This document shows positions 1 to 6,840 of a DNA stretch of 17,950 bases, one piece after another (position 1 is the stretch's first letter; each line of letters starts with the position of its first letter). A program made the position numbers and the translations under genes. The notes below the pieces were generated by a model, which had not been told where the DNA came from, did no database searches, and worked only from the letters and a program-made list of their open reading frames with translations. The stretch is taken from positions 1 to 17,950 of the forward strand of contig CAZSPL010000056.1 in NCBI GenBank assembly GCA_964608735.1. Direction: 5' to 3'. This DNA is from CAZSPL01 sp964608735 (GTDB lineage Bacteria > JAJVIF01 > JAPKYR01 > CAZSPL01).

Positions 1-666
1 TACTTCCCCGGAAAGCACAGCTACGGCGAGCCTGACTGCACGGTCAACCCGTATATCCTTTTCTCGGATGGCAGCCCGAGACGCATGTTCAAAGTAACCG
101 ATTTTATGAAGAGGACGTTCCACATCAAACCTCCTTCCGGCGGAGGGGCATTTGAATTCGGGTATGTAGTCGCGGCATGCTGGGCTCAACCCGATACAAT
201 GCCCGTCACAAATCCCGAAGCCGACTTCCCTGTCCACGCCAACTGCGAAGATCCATATGGCATCACGATGGAGCAGTTGACACCGATCACATACGCAACT
301 GGGCTCCAGCCGGTTTTCAAAGTTACAGTCAAGCACCGCCCTGGGACACTCCCTTATGCCGCGACCGTGATTGCTCCGACCTTGTCGGATTACTGGGGAT
401 TCGATCCGATGCACCCGGTTCTATATTGGTCCATCGTAGCGCCTGAACCGATTCTGGTCGACCAGGTAGACGAAGAGACAACAGTAATCTGGTTAAGAAT
501 CGACAATTGGATGTGGAATAACCAGATCGGTGATGGCCTCGTCCCGGGATGGCATCTCGGTATATTCTATACCATCACTTATGCCAACTGCATGGGGGGG
601 CACCCTCCTCAGCAACTCAACCAGGCCATCGGCGTTCAGCCCGTGATGGTTTACGTAGAGGCGTAG
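1..666 (+). CDS. C-terminal part of a secreted/lipoprotein-family protein (5' end outside window)
   Basis: The frame is open from base 1 to the TAG at 664-666, giving 221 residues of a longer protein; the first internal ATG (85) has no reason to be the start. Residues around 37-85 match the end of the module found in the three complete lipoproteins of this window: an 'xxFHIK..' strand, then 'FEFGYVVAACWAQP', then 'ADFPVHANCEDPYGI', which aligns with 'LSFAYAIDSSWAMP...DDFSINTNCPEAYRI' in the 12184-14337 product. The rest is an unrecognised, aromatic-rich beta-type region with no transmembrane segment. By comparison with its relatives it should begin with a lipoprotein signal peptide upstream of the window and act at the cell surface or in the periplasm; that is inference. 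A strong terminator follows 25 bases after the stop. Function unknown. Confidence 0.8.
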   Translation, partial: YFPGKHSYGEPDCTVNPYILFSDGSPRRMFKVTDFMKRTFHIKPPSGGGAFEFGYVVAACWAQPDTMPVTNPEADFPVHANCEDPYGITMEQLTPITYATGLQPVFKVTVKHRPGTLPYAATVIAPTLSDYWGFDPMHPVLYWSIVAPEPILVDQVDEETTVIWLRIDNWMWNNQIGDGLVPGWHLGIFYTITYANCMGGHPPQQLNQAIGVQPVMVYVEA

Positions 667-690
667 TTGACCGCTTGGCCGCTCATTCAT

Positions 691-717
691 CCCGCCCGTA
701 AGGGCGGGTTTTTATTT
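691..717 (+). terminator. Rho-independent terminator after the left-edge gene
   Basis: A 7-bp GC-only stem (CCCGCCC 691-697, GGGCGGG 702-708) with a GTAA tetraloop is followed directly by a T-rich tail. It lies 25 bases after the TAG at 664-666. Confidence 0.92.
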
Positions 718-731
718 GCACAGCCACAACC

Positions 732-750
732 ACTGCTTGGCCCAAGCAGT
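732..750. promoter_or_regulatory. Perfect 9-bp inverted repeat, possible operator
   Basis: ACTGCTTGGCCCAAGCAGT is two perfect 9-base arms around one central C. No T-tract follows and it lies about 117 bases upstream of the -35 of the aminotransferase promoter. It could bind a dimeric regulator or simply be a repeat; no regulator gene is next to it. Confidence 0.35.
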
Positions 751-866
751 TCCCATACTGCCTTGCAACTTCCCTTCATGCAGCATTCCAACTCAGCACG
801 GATATCCCGGGTTACCTCAGGGGGATACAGGTTTGTTCGCTGTTTTAACCTTATTTCCGGGCGGAT

Positions 867-895
867 TTGACTTTGACCATGCCGCTTCCTATAAT
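867..895 (+). promoter_or_regulatory. Sigma-70-type promoter for the aminotransferase-serA pair
   Basis: TTGACT (867-872), a 17-base spacer, then a perfect TATAAT (890-895). A start near 902 would give a leader of about 90 bases before the ATG at 994. An overlapping TTGACC at 873-878 has a shorter spacer and fits less well. Confidence 0.75.
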
Positions 896-993
896 TTTCA
901 TCCCTTTTCCTATGGCGGGGAAGGCCATCATTATCCAGATATTGTGGCCGGGCTGTCCCGTCCCGATGCCGCATTAACAGAGAGGTAACACAC

Positions 994-2064
994 ATGGGCT
1001 GGCACAAGAAGCTCTTCATACCGGGGCCGACCGAAGTAAGGCCGGAGATCCTGCTCGCGATGGCGACCCCCCAGATCGGGCACCGGATGCCCGAAATCGG
1101 CGAGCTGCAGTGGCGATGCATCGAAAAGCTCCAGAAGCTCCTCTACACAAAGGCGACCATTTTCCTCATGGCGTCGTCGTCATCGGGCGCGATGGAAGCC
1201 GCGGTGCGGAACTGCACGTCGAAAAAATGCATCAACTTCGTCAACGGTGCGTTCGCAAAGCGATGGCACAAGATGACCCTCGGAAACGGCATCCCCGCCG
1301 ACAAGTTCGAGGTCGAGTTCGGCAAGGCCATCAAGCCGGAAATGGTCGATGAAAAGCTCAAGACCGGTGAGTACGACACCATGACCCTCGTGTTCAACGA
1401 GACCAGCACCGGCGTGCGCGCGCCCATCGAGCAAATCGCCGAAGTCATGAAAAAATATCCCGACGTGATGTTCCTCGTCGACGCGGTCAGCGGCATGGCG
1501 GGCGATAAGATAGAGATGGACAAACTCGGCATCGATGTGCTCCTCGCGGGCGTGCAGAAAGCGTTCGCGATGCCCTCGGGCATGACGGTATGCGCCGTAA
1601 GCGAGAAGGCCCTCGAAAAAGCCAAGACCGTGCAGAACCGCGGGTTCTATTTCGATTTCCTCGAACTGATGACCAAGTACGACAAGGGGCAGTCGCCGAA
1701 CACGCCCGCCATCGCGCATATGTTCGCGATGGATGTCCAGATGGATGACATCCTCGCGGAAGGCATCGAGGAGCGGTTCGCGCGTCATCTCAAGATGGCC
1801 GAAAAGTGCCGCGACTGGGCGCGCAAGCATTGGTCGCTGTTCCCGGAGAAGGGCTACGAGTCGAAAACGCTTACGGTCATCAACAACACGCGTGGAATTT
1901 CGATAGGCGACCTGAACAAGGAACTCGCGAAGCATCATCTTGCTATAGCCAACGGGTACGGTGATTTGAAGGACAAGACGTTCCGCATCGCGCACATGGG
2001 CGACTGCACGTATCCCGATTTACTCGGCTGCCTCGCGATAATTGATGAGATTTTAGGGCTCTGA
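994..2064 (+). CDS. Class V PLP-dependent aminotransferase (alanine/serine-glyoxylate type), probable phosphoserine aminotransferase role
   Basis: The 356-residue product is a full-length class V (fold type I) aminotransferase of the alanine-glyoxylate/serine-pyruvate group (COG0075-like). It opens with the family's 'FIPGPTEVRPEIL' and has the phosphate-binding 'SSSSGAMEA' (about 61-69), cofactor-ring Asp163 in 'FLVDAVSGMAG' and the Schiff-base lysine Lys189 in 'LAGVQKAF'. These enzymes move an amino group between a small amino acid and a 2-oxo acid. The start at 994 is supported by AGAGAGG eight bases upstream. The next gene on the same strand encodes phosphoglycerate dehydrogenase, whose product 3-phosphohydroxypyruvate is the substrate of phosphoserine aminotransferase. 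The same pairing of a COG0075 enzyme with serA is known elsewhere, for example in Thermotoga. I therefore infer a serC-like job. Glyoxylate aminotransferase activity is the alternative. Confidence 0.9.
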   Translation: MGWHKKLFIPGPTEVRPEILLAMATPQIGHRMPEIGELQWRCIEKLQKLLYTKATIFLMASSSSGAMEAAVRNCTSKKCINFVNGAFAKRWHKMTLGNGIPADKFEVEFGKAIKPEMVDEKLKTGEYDTMTLVFNETSTGVRAPIEQIAEVMKKYPDVMFLVDAVSGMAGDKIEMDKLGIDVLLAGVQKAFAMPSGMTVCAVSEKALEKAKTVQNRGFYFDFLELMTKYDKGQSPNTPAIAHMFAMDVQMDDILAEGIEERFARHLKMAEKCRDWARKHWSLFPEKGYESKTLTVINNTRGISIGDLNKELAKHHLAIANGYGDLKDKTFRIAHMGDCTYPDLLGCLAIIDEILGL

Positions 2065-2067
2065 TAT

Positions 2068-2144
2068 AGAAAGCCCGAGCCCCGACCGTCAGGGAGGGGA
2101 CAAAGATACGGGCAAGCTCGAAGACTCGCGTGCCCGTGGCACCA
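2068..2144. repeat. Dispersed palindromic repeat, family A (short copy)
   Basis: Read on the minus strand, this stretch begins TGGTGCCACGGGCACGCGAG and ends in GGTCGGGGCTCGGGCTTTCT. Its first 37 or so bases are identical to the start of the copy at 14507-14634. It then lacks a roughly 50-base interior portion that the long copy has. It includes a hairpin on the plus strand, ACGGGCA (2108-2114) with TGCCCGT (2130-2136). It occupies most of the space between the aminotransferase and serA. Confidence 0.75.
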
Positions 2145-2176
2145 GTAAAGGATTTGCGGGCCGGTGAGATGTAACG

Positions 2177-2195
2177 CGGCATTCCGATGCCGGGA
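2177..2195 (+). repeat. Mini-hairpin CGGCAT-N4-ATGCCG, copy 1
   Basis: CGGCATTCCGATGCCGGGA forms a 6-bp stem with a 4-base loop. A near-identical 19-mer (17 of 19 bases) occurs at 3298-3316 ahead of the next gene, so this may be a small mobile or regulatory palindrome. Confidence 0.45.
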
Positions 2196-2220
2196 AGCCC
2201 GATAAAATTCATGCACAAAT

Positions 2221-2237
2221 GCGGACAGGCTGTCCGC
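2221..2237 (+). promoter_or_regulatory. Perfect inverted repeat just upstream of the serA ribosome binding site
   Basis: GCGGACAGGCTGTCCGC has 7-base arms around GGC. It ends six bases before the AGGAGG (2244-2249) of serA, so it could be an operator or an RNA hairpin affecting translation. Its GGACAG/CTGTCC core resembles the ends of the repeats at 7046-7135. Confidence 0.4.
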
Positions 2238-2258
2238 GGTCCCAGGAGGTTGGGAACG

Positions 2259-3170
2259 ATGAAAATTCTCGTATGCGACCCGATTGCCACCGAAGGCGTC
2301 GAACTTCTGAAGAAGGCGGGCCATGATGTGAAGGTCTGGGATGACATCACCCCGGAGCAGCTCAACGAATGCGTGGCGGACTACGACGGCGTCATCGTCA
2401 GGAGCCGCACCAAGGTACGACAGCCGACGATAGAGAAGGCATCGAATCTCAAGGTCATCGCGCGCGGAGGAGTGGGGATCGACAACATCGATGCCGACTT
2501 CGCCTCCGGCAAGGGCATCAAGGTGGTCAACACCCCGGCGGCGTCATCGGTATCGGTCGCCGAGCTCGCCCTCGCGCACATGTTCGCCCTCGCGCGGCAC
2601 ATCGCGCGCGGGACAAAGGGCATGGGCGAAGGCAAGTGGGAAAAGAAAACCCTCAAGGGTATCGAGCTATCAGGCAAGACCCTCGGCCTCATCGGGGTCG
2701 GGCGCATCGGCCAGGAACTCGCCCGCCGGTGCCATTGCCTCGGGATGAAGGTCATCGCCTACGATTTATTCATCAAGAAATCGCCCATCCCGGATATCAT
2801 CACTATGTATGACGAACTCGACGACATCCTGCCCAACGCCGATTTCATAAGTCTCCACATTCCCTTCGACCCCAACATCGGCGCGACCATCGGCAAAGCC
2901 GAGCTCGCTAAGATGAAGAAGGGAAGCTACCTCATCAACTGCGCGCGCGGCGGTACAGTTGACGAGCAGGCGCTTCTCGACGCGCTGAACTCCGGGCACA
3001 TCGCCGGGGCCGGGCTTGACGTCTTCGAGCAGGAGCCGCCGCAGTTCATGGAATTGCTCGAGCATCCCAACACGACCCTCACGCCGCACATCGGCGCGGC
3101 GACATTCGAAGGACAGGGACGCGTCGGGGTCGAAGTGGCAAAAGTGATGATCGACGCGTTGGGGAAATAA
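2259..3170 (+). CDS. serA: D-3-phosphoglycerate dehydrogenase, short form without ACT domain
   Basis: The 303-residue product is a D-isomer-specific 2-hydroxyacid dehydrogenase that would oxidise 3-phosphoglycerate to 3-phosphohydroxypyruvate with NAD, the first step of serine synthesis. Visible landmarks are the Rossmann 'GLIGVGRIG' (143-151), Asp169 after the second strand, and the catalytic triad Arg230 ('NCARGG'), Glu259 ('FEQEPP') and His277 ('TPHIGAAT'). The conserved 'VIARGGVGIDNID' lies at 67-78. At about 300 residues it ends right after the substrate domain and lacks the C-terminal ACT (serine-feedback) domain of long SerA. I chose ATG 2259 because AGGAGG (2244-2249) is well placed; an in-frame ATG at 2187 has no such site and adds unrelated residues. 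The aminotransferase lies 194 bases upstream with no terminator seen between them, so co-transcription is likely. Other hydroxyacid dehydrogenases are possible but the neighbour favours serA. Confidence 0.92.
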   Translation: MKILVCDPIATEGVELLKKAGHDVKVWDDITPEQLNECVADYDGVIVRSRTKVRQPTIEKASNLKVIARGGVGIDNIDADFASGKGIKVVNTPAASSVSVAELALAHMFALARHIARGTKGMGEGKWEKKTLKGIELSGKTLGLIGVGRIGQELARRCHCLGMKVIAYDLFIKKSPIPDIITMYDELDDILPNADFISLHIPFDPNIGATIGKAELAKMKKGSYLINCARGGTVDEQALLDALNSGHIAGAGLDVFEQEPPQFMELLEHPNTTLTPHIGAATFEGQGRVGVEVAKVMIDALGK

Positions 3171-3193
3171 TCTTGATATAAGCCGAAAATCAG

Positions 3194-3217
3194 AAGCATC
3201 CGCAAGGATGCTTTTTT
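3194..3217 (+). terminator. Rho-independent terminator after serA
   Basis: An 8-bp stem (AAGCATCC 3194-3201, GGATGCTT 3206-3213) with a GCAA loop runs into a T-tract ending at 3217. It sits 24 bases after the serA stop. Confidence 0.93.
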
Positions 3218-3296
3218 CTGAACCCCGGTTTATTATATTATCTCTAAGATGTTATTAAGGAGCTTTCCTCCGCTTTATGCATAACTATCTTGTAGT

Positions 3297-3314
3297 CCGG
3301 CATCCTGATGCCGG
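3297..3314 (+). repeat. Mini-hairpin CCGGCAT-N4-ATGCCGG, copy 2
   Basis: CCGGCATCCTGATGCCGG is a perfect 7-bp stem with a CCTG loop. The candidate ATG at 3308 lies in its 3' arm, and GGGAG (3313-3317), the best ribosome binding site for the following gene, overlaps the end of the stem. The stem could therefore mask translation. It matches the hairpin at 2177-2192. Confidence 0.45.
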
Positions 3315-3988
3315 GAGCGGGCGTTTTGAAACTGAACCGAAATATAATCCTCTTTCCAATAGCCGCATCGGTGATGTTCCTGTCTTATGCGATTCACTAC
3401 CTCGGTTGCACTCAGATTGGCACGGTGGGATTTTTCCCGGGAGCGATTCTTGTATTCCTTATCGTTGTTATCCTTGAAGCGGCGATCCTGAGGGATCTCG
3501 CGCATATCAGCTCGGTCAGAGCATACGGTATTTCCATCCTGATGAACTATGTGACATACGCCATCGTGCCGTCTATTGCATGGCTTATCCAGATGGCCAC
3601 CAGTTCCGTCGTCTCGATACTTGCGATTTTACAGCTCGCAATGCTGTCAATTGCCGTGTTGAGCATCCGTGGGATGCGGCGCAGCATCATCAAGAAGATA
3701 GTGGCGATTGCCGCTTTCGCTGATTTTATCTGGTGCGTGGCGTCCGGCGGAGTTCTCTATCCTCCCGCAATAGCTGTTGGGATAGGCCGGAGCTGTCTCG
3801 ATGTGCTGTTCTATCTCCTCCTGCTTTTCTGCATCTTCATCAGCATCGAATACTGGATAGCGAGTATATTCGTCAAGGTCGAAAACCTGGACAGGATTAT
3901 CCTCGCCGCTAATGCCGCATCGGTGGTTTTCGTGTCGGTGTCCATGTCTTCGGTTATAATCGTCCCGGTATTGCTCGCGGCATGGTGA
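3308..3988 (+). CDS. Hypothetical integral membrane protein, about six to seven spans
   Basis: I do not recognise a family. The product (226 residues from ATG 3308) is almost entirely hydrophobic. Segments lie at about 13-33, 39-61, 73-96, 102-120, 129-150, 153-186 and 197-225, with short basic loops such as 'RGMRRSIIKK' that fit cytoplasmic positions. ATG 3308 has no ribosome binding site. TTG 3326, in frame six codons later, has GGGAG eight bases upstream and would give a protein starting LKLNRNIILFP; I consider it at least as likely. There is no catalytic or transport motif. It stands alone between the serA terminator and a convergent lipoprotein gene. An AT-rich stretch at 3231-3240 could hold its -10 box. 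Real coding is supported by the consistent membrane topology over the whole frame. Confidence 0.72.
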   Translation: MPGAGVLKLNRNIILFPIAASVMFLSYAIHYLGCTQIGTVGFFPGAILVFLIVVILEAAILRDLAHISSVRAYGISILMNYVTYAIVPSIAWLIQMATSSVVSILAILQLAMLSIAVLSIRGMRRSIIKKIVAIAAFADFIWCVASGGVLYPPAIAVGIGRSCLDVLFYLLLLFCIFISIEYWIASIFVKVENLDRIILAANAASVVFVSVSMSSVIIVPVLLAAW

Positions 3989-4054
3989 AATAAAAGAATT
4001 GGACTATATGCCTCGAAGCTTTAATCAGCCGCATAAGCGTTCTTAAAAATGGAA

Positions 4055-4143
4055 CATCCCGGGGAAACTGCCGCGGCAACGATGAGCCGGATAATGCTTC
4101 GCCTCATCGGTTTACTACCTGGTTGCAAGTCCTCCCCGGGATG
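4055..4143. other. Nested inverted-repeat structure between convergent genes (possible structured RNA or palindromic element)
   Basis: Outer arms CATCCCGGGGA (4055-4065) and TCCCCGGGATG (4133-4143) are perfect over 11 bases. Inside lie GCAAC (4076-4080) with GTTGC (4122-4126), and CGATGAG (4080-4086) with CTCATCG (4103-4109), in properly nested order. An 8-base palindrome GCCGCGGC (4070-4077) overlaps the left side. There is no T-tract on either strand, so it is not an ordinary terminator. I tried to fold it as a tRNA; the T-arm does not pair. It fits neither neighbouring gene. Confidence 0.5.
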
Positions 4144-4192
4144 CAAGCAAAATACATTCTATGCCCGCGAAAAATGCCTCAAGAGCAATAAG

Positions 4193-6460
4193 TTAAAATA
4201 CTCCATCCGCCGGGAACATGCAGAGGAATGCATCGAAGAATCCGTTCGATGCATGCACATTTTCTCCGCTCCCGGGGTCGAAATCGGCGGTGCCCTGGAA
4301 ATATCCGGCGATGAGCGGCTTGCCTTCGGAGTTGACGTCGACACCGAATGCCTCGTCGGAACCGTCGCCGCCCCAGGTGCTTGACCAGTTGAGGGCGCCG
4401 TCATGGCTCACATTGAGCAGGAATGCGTCGCGTCCACCGTTGGAATTGAGTGTGCCGCCTCCAAGGTCGGAAAGGGAAGCACCGGATTCGAAGTACCCGC
4501 AGACGAACATTTCGCCCGACGGCGTGAACGCGATGTCGAACGCCTCATCCGAGCCGTTGGAGCCCCAGACTTTCACCCACTGGTGATCGCCCGAGGGGTT
4601 GAACACATTGATGAAGGCATCGCGGCCGCCTTTCGATGTCCGGTTGCAGTTGCCGGCTCCGGGATTGAAATCGACCTGGTTCTCGAACCAGCCGACGACA
4701 TAGATATTGTCGGCGGAGTCCACGGCGACGCCCCTTCCGGGCTCGCAACTTACAACCGCGCGCCAGTCCACGCACCAGGTTGCCACGCCGAACGAAGTGT
4801 GGCAATTCAGATATGCGACCATGTCGTCGGAATCTTCCATCTCGCCGGTGACATAAATCCTGTCATTCGAATCAAGCGCCAATGCGCGGCCGACATCGGG
4901 AAGCGATTCGCTGTCGCCGCCCCATGTGCTGACCCACAGCAGGCTGCCGGTGGAAGTGTACTTGGCAAGGAAGGCATCCTCGCCGCCGTTTGAAGTCTTC
5001 TGATTCACGCCCGCGGAGGGGTCGAAATCGACTGTTTTACGGAACGCGCCGCTGACGAGCAAATCACCGGCGGAGTCGATACCGACAGCGCAGCCGTAGT
5101 CCCACGAGCTGCCCCCGAACGTGAAGCACGAAATGAATTCGCCGTTCGAATCGTACTTGCTCACGAATACATCGCAATCGCCAACGGATGTTCTCACTTC
5201 GGTGCCCGCTCCCGGGTCGAAGTCGACCATCCCCTTGAACCATCCGGTGACATAGACATTGCCGGAATCGTCGACGGCAACATCCTGTCCCCTGTCACCC
5301 CCGGGACCTCCAAAGGCGCGCGCCCAGAGGAAATTCCCGGTGGAAGTGAATTTGCTTATGTATACATCCTCACAACCGTGCGATGTGCAATTCAATACTC
5401 CGTCACCAGGATCGAAATCAACGGTCGGGTTGTAGTTGGAGCCGAAGTAGCCTGTGGTATAGATATTGCCCTCGCCGTCCAACGCAATCCTGTATGCCTT
5501 GTCGTCGCCGCTGTCGGCCCCGAAAGTCGCCGCCCAGCTTGTCCGTTCCTTGACCGTGATAGTGATATAGTCATGGACCTCGAGTGCGTTTTCGCCGTAA
5601 CCCGAAACCGCGATAACGCGCACCCTGTACTGGCCCGCCGGTGCGCCGGCATCATTGCCGAGATCCATCTGCCAGGTATCGTTCCCGGCGTGAACCATCG
5701 ATACGAATTCCTTGCCGGTAAGGTCGGGCGCCTCCACGGAGACACTTGTAACGTCGTTCTGCCAGTCCCTTACGTTCAAGACGACCGCCCCGGATGAGCC
5801 GGGCTCATCGTAGAGCGGCTCCAGGTTCACAACTTCTATCTCATAAGGCTCCTTGCAGTTCCCCGGCCACGATGCATCCACCGAAAAGATGACTGCATGT
5901 TCCGCCGGTTCCCCGGGCAGCCTGACGAGAAAATTCCCGGTATATTCAGCGCCCGGGATGAACGCCCTGTTCCCCGCATCGACCGCGTACACTTTGAACG
6001 GGTTGAGCGGCTCCCCGCCCGGAAGGTCGAACAGGTCCGTCCACGCATCGGGATTCACAAGCTCCGTGTTGAGATCGTCGGTATAGACGATGCCCCGCAC
6101 ATCGTGCCCTGTTATCCCGTATGTGTTACGCAGGGTTATGTCCAGGTCGACGACCCCATCGGAAGGATCGTAGGAATTCACTTTTATATCGAGGCAATCA
6201 GTGCATGAGGGAGGTTGAATGGTGTTCGTGATATTAAAGTGCGCCTGCATCTCCCGCTGAGGCTCGACCGAGACCACCATCGCGGACGGGTCGAAGCTGA
6301 AGCTCCACATCCCCCAAACGGTACGGTTCCCGCTGTACGCCTGGGCGGTGCCGGCCACATCAGCCGGAGCCGCGGGATCGATTCCCCCATTCGAGCAGCC
6401 TATCGCGGTTATCAGCGCGAATACCGCGATAAGGATGATAAGCCCATGTCTGAAATTCAT
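4193..6460 (-). CDS. Surface lipoprotein with shared N-terminal module and seven-blade SBBP beta-propeller
   Basis: The start at 6460 is chosen because GGAGGAG lies just upstream and the protein then begins with a signal peptide and lipobox (TAIGC, Cys22); the frame extends 57 codons further upstream but that part is not protein-like. The 755-residue product has three parts. Residues 47-210 are the module shared with the other lipoproteins here, with 'WGMW' (49-52) and 'CTDC' (86-89). Residues 211-305 are an Ig-like segment around 'VLNVRDWQNDVTSVSV'. Residues 309-755 are seven SBBP-type repeats starting near 309, 379, 444, 509, 562, 628 and 692, most with 'G.IY.TG.F...VDFDPG.G' and ending 'DAF..K'. 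Blade 4 has lost the DFDPGxG signature. It should be a propeller anchored by lipid, probably in the outer membrane; binding partner unknown. A promoter lies about 300 bases upstream. Confidence 0.88.
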   Translation of the reverse strand: MNFRHGLIILIAVFALITAIGCSNGGIDPAAPADVAGTAQAYSGNRTVWGMWSFSFDPSAMVVSVEPQREMQAHFNITNTIQPPSCTDCLDIKVNSYDPSDGVVDLDITLRNTYGITGHDVRGIVYTDDLNTELVNPDAWTDLFDLPGGEPLNPFKVYAVDAGNRAFIPGAEYTGNFLVRLPGEPAEHAVIFSVDASWPGNCKEPYEIEVVNLEPLYDEPGSSGAVVLNVRDWQNDVTSVSVEAPDLTGKEFVSMVHAGNDTWQMDLGNDAGAPAGQYRVRVIAVSGYGENALEVHDYITITVKERTSWAATFGADSGDDKAYRIALDGEGNIYTTGYFGSNYNPTVDFDPGDGVLNCTSHGCEDVYISKFTSTGNFLWARAFGGPGGDRGQDVAVDDSGNVYVTGWFKGMVDFDPGAGTEVRTSVGDCDVFVSKYDSNGEFISCFTFGGSSWDYGCAVGIDSAGDLLVSGAFRKTVDFDPSAGVNQKTSNGGEDAFLAKYTSTGSLLWVSTWGGDSESLPDVGRALALDSNDRIYVTGEMEDSDDMVAYLNCHTSFGVATWCVDWRAVVSCEPGRGVAVDSADNIYVVGWFENQVDFNPGAGNCNRTSKGGRDAFINVFNPSGDHQWVKVWGSNGSDEAFDIAFTPSGEMFVCGYFESGASLSDLGGGTLNSNGGRDAFLLNVSHDGALNWSSTWGGDGSDEAFGVDVNSEGKPLIAGYFQGTADFDPGSGENVHASNGFFDAFLCMFPADGVF

Positions 6461-6760
6461 CTGGCTCCTCCTCTGGCCTCCCGGCATGCTTCCCCCGGGA
6501 GAGCAAAGCCTTGTTTTTTTATTAGACCCGCATGGCGCGGGATTGTTTGGAAAAATCTTACACCCTTCCTCAAAAGGAATTCCGGTGTTACACCGGTTGC
6601 TCTCATAATCAAAATCGGTTAACCGTGGCATGTTTTTTCAAGTTGCGGCCTGAAACCGAAAACAAGATGGCATGTATTATGCACTTCCGTGGATGAAGTT
6701 ACCACAAAAAAAATACACGACAACGCAAAAACCAACGCGGGAATTAAGGTGGGATAGAAT
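6461..6760 (-). other. Long 5' leader of the propeller lipoprotein with three inverted repeats
   Basis: From the promoter at 6762-6790 the transcript would carry roughly 295 untranslated bases. They hold a perfect 7-bp inverted repeat around one base (CCGGTGT 6582-6588, ACACCGG 6590-6596), a 5-bp stem near 6532-6547 next to an A-rich run, and a 7-bp stem (CTCCCGG 6478-6484, CCGGGAG 6495-6501) only a few bases before the ribosome binding site. I could not match it to a known riboswitch. Confidence 0.45.
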
Positions 6761-6761
6761 G

Positions 6762-6790
6762 AATATACTTGCTGAAGTAACCCCTGTCAA
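6762..6790 (-). promoter_or_regulatory. Sigma-70-type promoter for the propeller lipoprotein
   Basis: On the minus strand: TTGACA (6790-6785), a 17-base spacer, TATATT (6767-6762). Transcription would begin near 6755. Confidence 0.72.
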
Positions 6791-6811
6791 TAAAAACCGA
6801 TTATAATTTTT

Positions 6812-6830
6812 CGGTTAAATATTTATACCG
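6812..6830. repeat. 19-bp near-palindromic direct repeat, left copy
   Basis: CGGTTAAATATTTATACCG occurs here and again, identical, at 7157-7175. The two copies bracket the tandem repeat array and the N gap. The sequence itself is a near-palindrome centred on AAATATTT. Confidence 0.75.
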
Positions 6831-6840
6831 CGTGGTAAGG

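Larger units (their letters stand above)
667..993 (+). other. Intergenic region: terminator, palindrome, promoter and leader
   Basis: This 327-base stretch has no credible gene. It holds the terminator at 691-717, a 19-base perfect palindrome at 732-750, a consensus-like promoter at 867-895 and a leader of about 90 bases ending in the ribosome binding site AGAGAGG (979-985). Short open frames crossing it lack ribosome binding sites and family resemblance. Confidence 0.6.

Noticed and set aside
1180..1995. A 271-codon open frame on the minus strand inside the aminotransferase
   Set aside because: It is the complement of a gene with intact catalytic residues; the His/Asp/Glu-rich translation is typical of an antisense shadow.
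4055..4143. tRNA-like sequence with GGTTGCAAGTCC followed by CCCCGGGA
   Set aside because: The acceptor-like arms pair, but the five bases on each side of the supposed T-loop do not, and there is no D-arm or anticodon arm in the right place.
4403..4993. A 196-codon plus-strand frame opposite the propeller repeats
   Set aside because: The opposite strand encodes regular SBBP repeats with a lipobox start. This frame has no start signal or known domain.
6461..6631. Upstream extension of the propeller lipoprotein to 6631
   Set aside because: The extra 57 residues put the signal peptide in the interior and read through leader hairpins; the ATG at 6460 has the ribosome binding site.
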